Assembly (NCBI RefSeq): GCF_000003605.2
Contig: NW_003133364.1
Coordinates: forward strand, 134,783-170,684
DNA from: Saccoglossus kowalevskii
Taxonomy: Eukaryota > Hemichordata > Enteropneusta > Harrimaniidae
Reading direction: 5' to 3'
Length of the DNA: 35,902 bases
A model generated the notes under the pieces. It was not told the DNA's origin, searched no databases, and worked only from the letters and a program-made list of their open reading frames with translations. Below are positions 1 through 10,500 of the stretch, piece by piece. Each line of letters begins with the position of its first letter. The first letter of the stretch is position 1. Made by a program: the position numbers and the translations under genes.

Positions 1-261
1 AGACTGGTGTGGGTAAGGGTGAGACATATTTATACTGGTGTGGGTAAGGGTGACACATATTTAGACAGGTGTAGGTAAGGGTGAGACATATTTAGACTGG
101 TGTGGGTAAGGGTGAGACATATTCATACTGGTGTAGGTAAGGGTGAGACATATTTAGACTGGTGTGGGTAAGGGTGAGACATATTTAAACTGGTGTGGGT
201 AAGGGTGAGACATATTTAAACTGGTGTGGGTAAGGGTGAGACATATTTAAACTGGTGTGGG
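1..261. repeat. 31-bp minisatellite array, open at left edge
   Basis: About 8.4 head-to-tail copies of a 31-bp unit that reads AGACTGGTGTGGGTAAGGGT followed by GAGACATATTT. Copies differ by a few substitutions (AGAC/ATAC/AAAC at the start, GAGAC/GACAC inside). The last copy breaks off at about 261 after GGTGTGGG. The array begins at base 1, so its true length is unknown. The unit is G-rich on the plus strand and contains GGGTAAGGG, which looks a little like telomere repeats but is not TTAGGG. No coding function is visible. Confidence 0.95.
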
Positions 262-1087
262 AGAGCTACACATTGTCCCGACATATTCAAATTCAAGTTA
301 AACTCTATTTAAGGTTGCCATTTACCATTTTCTGTTATATTATCTATTGTTATGAGAAAACAGTCAATCTCAGGATATATTTGTATGCCAAAGTTTCAAC
401 ACAATATGGAGAAAATTAACTTAAAGAATTCCAATGTAGAGTACATGTATTGTGAAATAGAAAAAAAGAAATACTCGACTAATACAGTTCCGCTCTTCAA
501 GATGCATAATGCTAAAGCAATCTGTTCAACAGTAAATTCTAGAATATTAAAAATTTTGATTGCATGTTCAAGAACACCTATATGCATGCACTCAGTTTAA
601 TTCAAATAACGTATCATACATCTGCTAATTTATGCAAATATGGTGATTAATATTCACCACATATATGCCAAGTTTTATTTTAAATTCTTGTTCTTGAAAT
701 ATCATAAATATCAGATAAATACAACTCTATAGTAATCATGTCCCAGGATTACCTTAGAGTACATACATGCCAAGTTTTATTGCAAGGAAACATGTACAGG
801 GTAACCACAGAGACTCTAAGTACATGTTTCACACATTAGGCAAAACAATTGCAATTACTTCACAAATTTATAAAAACTCCCACTTATTTACAGTAAAACA
901 AAAACTAATTATCACAAATTATCACAGTATTATAAGAGCAGATTTGTCTTTGTATTGTTCACTCCCCTTTATTGTGCATGATACAGCTAATGTTGTCACT
1001 TGTATCACCCAGCTAAAGCCAAGTACTTTGATTATTTCGTTAACAATTTTGCCAACTGCCAAAAAAAAGCTACGCAGGGATCAGCAT

Positions 1088-1182
1088 TAGCGAATGATCT
1101 ACCAAGACAAACCTACAAATACCTACAGCAGTAGCGAATGATCTACCAAGACAAACCTACAAATACCTACAGCAGTAGCGAA
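1088..1182. repeat. 44-bp tandem duplication
   Basis: A 44-bp unit beginning TAGCGAATGATCTACCAAGA starts at 1088 and again at 1132, with a third truncated start (TAGCGAA) at 1176. The two full copies look identical, which implies a recent slippage or duplication event. Confidence 0.9.
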
Positions 1183-1371
1183 ACATCATCGTTTTTCACT
1201 TTTGAATGTGAAGGCCTAAAGTAGTTCTTGCTAACTCGTCACAGTGCATGAGTGCAAACAAGAGCATTCTATCACAGCAATATCTCATAACATTAGAACA
1301 TAGGTTATGTGTACTCCACATAGTCTACCATGAAGCATTTGTAGATGCCGGGCAATTATGAAGCAAACACT

Positions 1372-1387
1372 CACACACACACACACA
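1372..1387. repeat. (CA)8 microsatellite
   Basis: A run of CA dinucleotides. On the minus strand it reads as GU repeats, the kind of tract that RBM24/38 proteins favour, but it lies well beyond the most likely 3' end of the gene. Confidence 0.9.
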
Positions 1388-1541
1388 AATATAATAACAC
1401 AACAATTTTAAACTTTTGTTTGTATCTTTTATTGCCTTAAATTATGGAAGGAAAAAGGTTTTTAAATGGTATAATTTGCATACTAAACATGTAGACATAT
1501 ACTAATTGATACATGTATAAAACTAGATAATTGAACCTCTA

Positions 1542-1582
1542 CATAATAATTAATAATAATAATAATTAATAATAATTACAAT
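1542..1582. repeat. AAT/AATT-rich simple repeat
   Basis: Interrupted AAT and TAATTAATAAT repeats. No retroelement body is recognisable next to it, so it is called as a simple repeat only. Confidence 0.8.
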
Positions 1583-2841
1583 AATTGTAATTCCTTGTAC
1601 TGTCCTTGAAGGATAGTTTGTAAAAAGATAATACTTAATTTCCAAAGTAAAAAATTGTGAAATCATTAATATAATATTGTATGGACTCGCTAAACTTGAC
1701 ATTACTAGCTGTTCCCTTTATGAGACAGCTTTTTCTATAAGGAACCCTTCTCCATTACACTATCCAGCTCTCTTTCAAATACTCTAAATCAAACAGTTGT
1801 TGCATTATTTTAGTAAATATGCAATATATATGCATATAAACATTGTTTTGCAAAGACGTCCTAAAATGAGGAAAGGTCAAAAGTAGGTGTTACCCTCCTT
1901 AAGCACCAGAATACAAAGCTCTTGGCAGGAAAGGAGCAAATTTTCTATAATCTCCTAATCATTTACTGCCAGAACTTACTAATATAGTTGATTTACCATG
2001 CAATGACTCACAAATCTGGTACTCTTACATAACAGCTGTACTAATAACTAGCAAGTTAGGATCACATTTTATGATCAATAAAAGGTGATATAAGGTTTGC
2101 AGATAGTTGAATGCTCTGGTGAGCCTTGCAATGGTAACAAACATAAAAATAGAGGGTAACACCATGTAAATTAAAATCAAGATCTTAAAACAACTTTTTG
2201 GGGGAAAAACTCAATTCTTTAGACCATCCTGTTACATAATGCTCTTTATGGACGGATTATGATGATAATTATAAGCTGCCTTAGAAGTGAATTGAAAGAG
2301 AAACTGGGGAAAGTGGAAGCGAAATGAGGAAAGACGGCGGATATACAGGAAAATATTAATTCAAGTAGTAAATAGTGAAGAGGTAGTGTGATCAAAGAAT
2401 TACATTGATTCATTTTGTTTTTGTTAAATATCGCTGCAATGAAACATTGGCCTCTTGCAGTGCTGAAACCATTTTACACAGCCTTCTTATTTATTTACAT
2501 TTATAATGCAAGGTTTCAATGATTTCTGCATAATTTTCTAAAGACACCTGAATTATGATGCTACAACACACCACCGAGAGGCAGATGAGAAATAAAATAA
2601 GAGTTAAGTACCATAATTAAGTCTTTGGTTTGATAAAATTGCTGTGAAAAGTTCATGGTAATAGGTCTTAACTTAGCCAATTAATAATAATACAACAAAG
2701 TAACAATTTAGACTGACAAGTAAAATATTGTACTTTCTAGAAATCTAAATATTTTCTTTGTTTGAATTGAATTTCATACATATACTACATATTTTCAGCT
2801 ACATTGAAGGGTTTTTAAAAGTAAACTTCCTAGTAGCAAAT

Positions 2842-2902
2842 TTCACTATTAGCTTAAAAGTTAGCTTTCTATAGTATCTAAGTTCACTATTAGCTTAAAA
2901 GT
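2842..2902. repeat. 20-bp direct repeat pair, 41 bp apart
   Basis: The 20-mer TTCACTATTAGCTTAAAAGT occurs at 2842-2861 and again at 2883-2902 without mismatch. It is a short local duplication with no visible function. Confidence 0.8.
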
Positions 2903-3503
2903 CAGCCAACCAATAATCAACTGTTAACCAATATTTTGTTTGTATACAAAAATATATGGACAAGAATCAAACAGCATTTTTGTGTGTTAAAACCATGACC
3001 AACTGATAACATTGGTCGTATCCACTGAGAATCAAGTCAGGTGTATAAGAAACAAGGACTAGCTTGATTAGTTCACGAATGCCAAATTGAGAAAATAACT
3101 GCTTATTAGCAAATCCATTAGGTGTTTCCATCCACTTAACTGACTTCCAAACTAATTGTACAAGCATAATATAATAAGCATGCAGTATATGTTGATGAAA
3201 TAAAAATTTACAATCTGGTTTAAGTAATAACCCTGATTAAACATAGTGTCTCCTTAATTAATATGTACTGTAATATTGATACCCTCCTAAAGGCAGGAAA
3301 AGTTGAATGCATGTGGACGGGTTTTACGCCATTACAAATAATATAGCCTATTAGTACACTTAAATTATACAGCTTTCTAAAATATGTAAAAATGAGCTCA
3401 GTATTTTTTGTATTCTAAGTTTTGTGTGGACTGCCTTAAACCATCAAGACACAGTCAATATAAACTACTGTTACTAGAAATTTGAAAATATTTGGACTCA
3501 TTC

Positions 3504-3509
3504 TTTATT
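3504..3509 (-). terminator. candidate poly(A) signal for the RBM24/38-like gene
   Basis: TTTATT on the plus strand is AATAAA on the coding strand. It lies about 780 nt past the stop codon and is followed, about 40 nt downstream, by a GU/U-rich stretch (TGACTGTGTCTTGATGG) that could serve as the downstream element. It is the first such hexamer met after the stop codon, but others exist further left (about 2491, 1424, 966), so the true 3' end may be more distal or there may be several. Confidence 0.35.
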
Positions 3510-4292
3510 AAACTGCTCTTGAATTTTCTTTCTGACAAAAATTGAATTTTTGTCATAATTTTGGATTGGATTTTTTTTCTTTTTTTCTGTTTTTATGGAA
3601 CGAATAATTAGTTGTATACATATTCAAACCCTTATAAATGTCACCCCACTTCCCACCCCTCTCCGGAAAAAAATGTACCACATACTATGCATAAAATATG
3701 GATCATTCCATTAAAAATGGGGAACAGAGGGTAAAAAAAGCTCACAGGAGAAACCTTAGCATTTGAGTAGCTTTCCAGTGGGACAATAAGAATGTCTATA
3801 TCAGTTTCTAATAATGGAAAACTTTAACTCAAAAATGTAGATACTTGGGACCTCCACTTAACATAATTCACCTCGCTTAGAGGTTGATATCCATAAGACA
3901 ATTTCCTCCACAAATAACAAGAAATATATCTCAGAAGTCTGAAGATTAAAAACTGTTTTTAAGCCCTGATGTTGCTTCTTATATATACACATGTAGATCT
4001 GATCAACAATTAAAAAAAACTGAAACAAATTTAACAGATAGTTTAATTGAAACTGATCATAAGTATATTTACACAAACAAAGCTGTTGCATAGTTTTTTT
4101 AGCAGATGTGGTATTCAGCATATGTACAGGAATAGTACAGATGTATGTGGTATTCAGCATATGTACAGGAATAGTACAGATGTATGTGGTACAAGGTTGG
4201 TGTTTCTCCTGTGAACTTGTAAATGTTCTTGATCAATAGAACTGCATAGTTTTTCAATTCTCTGGATTCAGTGATGTGATGAAAAAAGATTA
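3510..4292 (-). promoter_or_regulatory. probable 3' UTR with four Pumilio-type motifs
   Basis: This stretch follows the stop codon at 4293-4295 directly. On the transcript strand it carries four matches to UGUANAUA, the Pumilio/PUF response element, at 4160-4167 and 4121-4128 (both UGUACAUA), 4066-4073 (UGUAAAUA) and 3982-3989 (UGUAUAUA). The first two sit in a tandem duplication. The 3' limit is inferred from the candidate poly(A) signal. Post-transcriptional control would fit an RNA-binding-protein gene, but binding is an inference from the motif. Confidence 0.5.
4108..4190. repeat. 39-bp tandem duplication in the 3' UTR
   Basis: A 39-bp unit starting GTGGTATTCAGCATATGTAC begins at 4108 and 4147, with a third truncated copy (GTGGTA) at 4186. 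The two full copies appear identical. Each copy carries one perfect UGUACAUA Pumilio-type element on the transcript strand. Confidence 0.9.
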
Positions 4293-4590
4293 CTACTGCA
4301 TCCGTTCTTGGATCTGTTGTGTCTGCTGGTACTGTGGGAAATGTCCATTGGTAGCAGGAGTTGCAGACAGAGGTTGCTGCAAGGCATAACCATACGCAGC
4401 AGCAGGAGATACATATCCTTGAGTTGAATATGGATATGTTGAAGCATCATAGGCAGTTCCATTTGGGTACTGAGCATAGGCTGAGTAGTCCACATAGGCT
4501 TGTGTTGGGGGTGGGGTATGTGGAGATGGTACCACCACGCTGGGTTGTGCGGCACTCATGTACTGGGGATACATATAATGTGGCTGTAGT
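4293..4590 (-). other. coding exon 4 (terminal) of the RBM24/38-like gene
   Basis: 298 nt including TAG at 4293-4295, residues 122-219 plus the last base of codon 121. The acceptor is TTTTTAATCAACAG|A. It encodes [11 protein letters not shown], matching the family's PAHYVYPQ segment, then a Pro/Tyr/Ala/Gln/Ser-rich low-complexity tail ([21 protein letters not shown]) and the terminal QIQERMQ. An alternative acceptor 6 nt further in (CTACAG|CC) would break the frame with exon 3, so the upstream one is chosen. Confidence 0.93.
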
Positions 4591-7500
4591 CTGTTGATTA
4601 AAAAGAAAAAAATCATTTAGTTTTATTGTGTTTAAATTATAGCCCTAATAGAATAAGGAATGGCATTTAAAAAATACAAACAAGTGAATACTCGAAACCA
4701 GACCACTGCAAACAATTATGTAGTGTAATAATTATGAAAATATCAATTTACCAATTATATTATACACACAACACACACACACTCACACCCCAAACCGATT
4801 GAGTTGCAGAGAGAAAAATACAGTTGCAATGTGTAGAGAACAAGTCATTGCTAAGAAACATGCAGATATGCAGATAGCGAGTGCAAGCAGTTTTATACAT
4901 GGTATATTCTCTGTAAACAAATTTCATGGGCATTATTTCATTACGCTTTATATTAAATGCAAATTTGGGGTATTTTAAATTTGACAACAATTGACAATAT
5001 GATTGATGATTCAAAACAACATTGCTAGTAAAAAAAAATTTATTAGTTACATTTTATAGCGATTTCCTCTCCACAACACGTATATTACTCAAAATTTACA
5101 AGGCCTTGTCTAAATCTGAACAATAAAAAAAAAAATTTAAATTGGAAAACTAATTGAGGAAATATACCACATATACAGACAGATCATAGACATTGGCCTA
5201 ATACAACTGTCAGTCAAACAATTTTATTTCAACATACATGTGAGTGGGAATATTCTAACAACATATCAGTAATCTAACAACTAGCTGTACATGTGATTGG
5301 CAAGCAAAATGCTGTGTAGTTTTCAATTACCGTACATTTCTGCTTGAGCAATTTAATTTCAAGTCCAGGGATCTGGCTATAATGAGGTTAGCATCAATTA
5401 CACTCAGAAAGGACTAATGGTTCTAATGATTCTTAAAGTAGAATGCATAAATGAATGGCTCATTCCGACACAATCCAATCTTTGTCTCACTCAGGCTCAT
5501 TATACATTAATGTTATAGCTTTTGAAATAAAAAAGGAAATAATGTTTTAAATTTCAGAGTTCCAATAAGTGGTGGCTGCATAAATTGAATGCAATTCAAA
5601 TAAATCATCTTATATTTTGTATTTGATACATATGTGCATTAGGTATTACCAAATGAAATATTCCTCCATTAGACAAAGACTATATACAGACTAATGTGAT
5701 GTAGACACCCTCCGAATATGAATTCTAAAAATAAAGGTTACTTTATAAATTATCTGATCACATTGGTACTAAAGGGATTTATTTCATATCTACATGATAT
5801 TGTAATTGCATTTAAGACTTCTAACCAATACACAAATTAAAAACAATCATCCACAAAGCCGAATGTTTGAACTGCATGCAAGGCATTGGAACATTCCAAT
5901 ACACCACTTGCAACTTATTTTATATTAACAGTAGAATGGGAGAAGCAGTGTTATTTCCTACATTAAAAATGAAACAAATAGACTTCCAGGATTTGAATAA
6001 AAATCAAACAATAGATATTACTTCCTGCCCATAGATCCCTTGCACAAGCTTTAAATACTTACTGAAAGCAAAAAAAAGTCAGAGCCAATACTACTTGAGT
6101 TCTTTTGTTTTAGTCCAAATTAATTTCACAATATAAAAATGTCCTTTAATATCACAATGCTTTATATGAATCAGGGATAATATTTATTTGTGATTTTCCA
6201 CTAACATCTTCAAGAACAAAAATGTAAACAACGTCTTTCAACCAGAAGTGATGCAAATTACGACAATCACTGCCTAAGTGTGCGCGAGATAAGCTAATTT
6301 GCAACAAACTCCCCTGAATAACAGTAAGCTAATCTTTGCAAGTGGGTCAGAAAATAAACTATACGATCTGTTGGCAAACAATTCAAACTATTTTAGTCCC
6401 ATTGTTCTAGGGCTGGTTTTGAATGCCTCTTTACTCCCATGCTTACAGTGACTGAAACAAGTTGAAATAGGTTGAAATTGGCTTTAAAAAACACTTGTAT
6501 GAAAAATATAGTTTCTTATTAACAACATTGTCTAGAAAAAATCTCAACATTTGATAGGAATGTTTTCAGCTGTAAAGAATCCAAATAAATTAACACTAGC
6601 GAAAATAAAAATTTAAGAATGCAAAGAACAAAAGACTCCAAACACAGGTTTGTCATTGAAAACTAAGAGGAGCAATATCACCAATAGAAATGAAATACAA
6701 CAGAAGTGTTTTTCATCAATTTGATGTGATGAGATAACATTTTATGAGGGAGCTATATGAGAAACTAAAAGAAAACTGTAATGACCTAGACCTTGTGTGC
6801 TATGCATGAATGGAATTCAAAGGCCATGTAAAATATAATCATATTGACCATATGATGAATCTCAAAAGTGACCTACAGCCCTATATTCAACTTATATACT
6901 TTCTATTGTCAGATTAGGATGGCACTTTAGAGTGGATATTAGATATGGGAAGTGATGGTAGAAGTCAATATTCAATGCCCCCCCCCCCCTCCCCTCCATC
7001 CAGAGCACAATGTATGTCATTCGAAGCAGAAAGTCATCTACAGAATGCGTACAATGTCATCACAACAGTCATTAGAAACCAAATCCTCTAACATCTGATA
7101 AATTGAAAATACTGCAATCAGGCTATTCATAGTTTTGTTATTAGCTATGTGGAATATTTCAACTTTTCATTCAACTCCTATTGTTTCTCATAGGGTGCCT
7201 GCGTCATCTCTCAGGGACATACTGCATCATTTCTTGTGGACAGGAAAGACTGCGTCATTTCTCAGAGGCAGACTATGTTCTGGCACCATCACAACAGACT
7301 ATATACTATTTTACTAGCATTACCAAAAATAGTTATCAAGTTTCTAATAAAAAACCAAACAAAACAGAGATAGAACAGGCGTATATCTGCTAATGTAAAC
7401 ACATCCTGGGATGCCATGAAAGACTTGAGTAAGCATACTATTTTTTTTCCACTTTATGATGTAATATTTTTTCTAGTTTACTGTCTTTTTTAAAGTCAGT

Positions 7501-10500
7501 TGCCAAATTTATAATCAAAACACTAAACACAATATATTTTTGCTGGAGTAGCATACTGTATTTTGCAGTGATGCGTTTTTTGTTTTCATTTGTTAAGTAC
7601 TGATGTGACAATAGAATATTCACTACTTATGACACGCGAGTACAAGCTGATTAATTCCCTACCAAGCCAGTATTAATGTGACAACCGGAACCTTATACTC
7701 ATGGACTACCCTAAAAGGAGTGCTCAGAGATATTAGAAAATAGCAGGTGCAGTGTACATGCTTTATTGGCCACATACAGTTTTGTTAATAGCACAGCCAA
7801 CAGTAATGTACCATACCAACTGCTGAGAGAACTACATTACATTGCCACCACAAACAGATGCGAACATTCTAAAAGGCTCAGGTATCCCCCACTACTAGGT
7901 TCCATTTCAGTTCCAATATATTCCTCATAAAAAGTTGTGATGATTTATGAGCATGACTGTACTTTTGTAACCATAACAAGACAGCATACATGCACACATG
8001 TACAACTTTATATGACAATGATTGACATTTAAAAAGCATGCATTCATTTTAATTAGTTGGTGGCAGCCACAGGTCTATAATTCATCAGTGCAAGCTGGCC
8101 AGTTAAAACAGCTAAACACCCAGCCAATTCACTTATAATAAAGCCAAAATACCTGCATATTAGTTTCTGTTTATAAACAGGGTTCAACAAGACCCGACAA
8201 ATCACTGTTGTCACTAGAGTGTAAAAAAGTGAGTGAACAAGGTGAAGAATGCCACCAAGAAAACCCGAAGAGCATGAACGTGCCCAAGAGTCAATACACA
8301 AGGCTGGCGGTATAGTACTATGCAAACTTAAGAAAGACACCATTCAATTAGAAGATAATCCTGCAATCAATAAGCCTGTAAATATGCAGAATGATCGACA
8401 CGTATACCAATTTAAGATCACAACAACCAAGTAAGGAAGAGAGGTAAGATGAAAGATCACATTGAACATAATACATATGATACGGATCAATGGCGTAGTG
8501 ATAGTGTATGGAACCCCAACTATCTCATAGAAACAGACAATACAATAAAAGATGTCTACACTCAAAAAGAATTACTATCAAAAGATTATTTGCTCTTGGT
8601 CATGGCTGTCAGGAACTTTCGACACATAAATAATAACAACTTTGAGTCTTAAAGTTGTTTTGCATGAAATTTGGATGATTGAAAAAGACTGCTATTGTCA
8701 TATTTATATTGATGTGGTTAGACCAGACAGGTCATACACCGCTTTACATGTAGAGTTGAATAGGGTTTGAAATTTGAAAGTGTGTTCAATATTTCAAATC
8801 AAAGGAACACCACTCCCTACTGTTCTAACTGTAGAGTTCATGACATTTTATCAGTAGCTATGACATAACGCTGTAGGTCGACAACAGATGATTCAGCAAA
8901 GGTACAATTAGTCCAAGGACGTTTTCTTATGCATCTATAAATTTCAGGAAATTGTTGTCATTCGTCCTCATAATAAAAGACATCTCTTATTACACAATAT
9001 TCCATAGTTGTATTCTGTCAGTATACAAATTTTATTCCTAAACAGGCCTTGCCCTTTAAAAATAGTGAGTGAAAAAATAGCTCTTTTGAAAAGCACTGAA
9101 GCAAGTAATTTTTAATGTGTTCAGAAATAATTTTGCATGTGTTTAATTGAAAAAAAAATTTAAAAAATATATTTTTTTTTTTTTGAGGAGTCTCTAGCTT
9201 CCTTCCAATGAAATTTTGCTTGAGTGAATCACTCACCTTAAAAGAAAAGCTCTGCTAAACTTGAAACAAAAATTCCGAGCTCAATCAGTACAAGAGTTAG
9301 GGATTACCTTGGTATTTAGTATTACCAGTTAGTAGACTGGAGATAGAGGCTATACTGTATCAATAATGAATTCATCCTCCATTTTACACTGCACCACTGA
9401 GCAGATTATCCCACTACATAATGTTTTGCTAAACAACTGAACAATCTGAATTGAACAAATAATCACCAACAGACAGTATAAGTGATGATACACACTAATG
9501 GCTCAGAAATAAACTGAAGTTCACTATCACTATTACAGTGACTAAAATATAAATACAATGGAGTGGCAGGTGTGAAATCACTGTTGTTACTACAGCAGAA
9601 ATAAACAAATGCTTTTAAAGTAAACAAATATACTTGGATGATAAATTAATTTTCAAATTGACAGCTGCTTGAACTTGTAAACTGTGGGGGTTGCAAAAAC
9701 ACATAGCATACAACTATAAATAACTAGAAATTAGATTTTATCACATATAATGAAGGGATTTTAAATTTAGAAGTATGAAAACATGACTCTACAATAATAA
9801 TTGTCATATATTCCGTACAAGAATGTTCTGAACATATTTTTCATTATTTGGTTTATGTAAATTTGTTTCATGGTTTTTTTCAAGTTTTTGAAAAAACAAG
9901 CTTAGTAATCCACTGGGTTATACAAAACGTATAATAAATTCTGTCACTTTTGAGTGTTATATTTTGTAAGACATTGTATTGTTCTCAAGCACAATAGTTT
10001 ATGTAATTACAGGCATTCAGTGGGTGTCGACAATAGGTAGTTTATAGAAATGTAAACTAGCCCTTATTGGGGGTGAGACCAGTACTTTGATGAGGTCAGA
10101 CCAAAGGTGAGTCCTGGGTGAGCTGTCCAGCAACTTCTCTCAAGGTTGTGCTGACAAATTCTATTAATTAATTCAGATGACACTATGTGGTGTTTATGAT
10201 GTCTGCTTTCATTGCAAAATACTTGTATTATCATTGTCTTCATTGTACTACATGGAGAAATTACCACATGTTGTCAGCTTTATAATATAGGCACAATATA
10301 ATGGACGAGTTTGTTGATTTGAGTTCAATAAGACTAACAAAGTGAAATTACATAGCAAGAGTAGACTTTGTTGTTGCACTGAATTCAGCTTTAGGGTCTC
10401 TTAAAATATTGTTGGCAAACATAGAAAATAGTGGCAATTAACATATAAATACTCATACAAATTTCTTTCTGTACATCTTGTTTATATCTTGGGGTGAAGT

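Larger units (their letters stand above)
262..3503. other. AT-rich DNA downstream of the RBM24/38-like gene
   Basis: No gene can be supported here. Short open frames (for example 352-600 and 767-1090) have no family resemblance and are the length expected by chance in AT-rich DNA. The stretch is CpG-poor and contains a 44-bp duplication, a CA microsatellite, an AAT-rich tract and a 20-bp duplicated segment, listed separately. Part of it may be a longer 3' UTR of the minus-strand gene if poly(A) signals further left (TTTATT on the plus strand near 2491, 1424 or 966) are used. Confidence 0.5.

Noticed and set aside
1-261. Telomere or CRISPR-like array
   Set aside because: The unit is 31 bp and not TTAGGG. 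Repeats are contiguous with no unique spacers, and the DNA is eukaryotic.
4760-4815. Alternative exon 3 candidate near 4.8 kb (frame with LQLNRFG before GTGTGAG)
   Set aside because: It lacks the conserved Q-x-H-P core and a good acceptor, and the segment at 25038-25098 fits family sequence and phase exactly.
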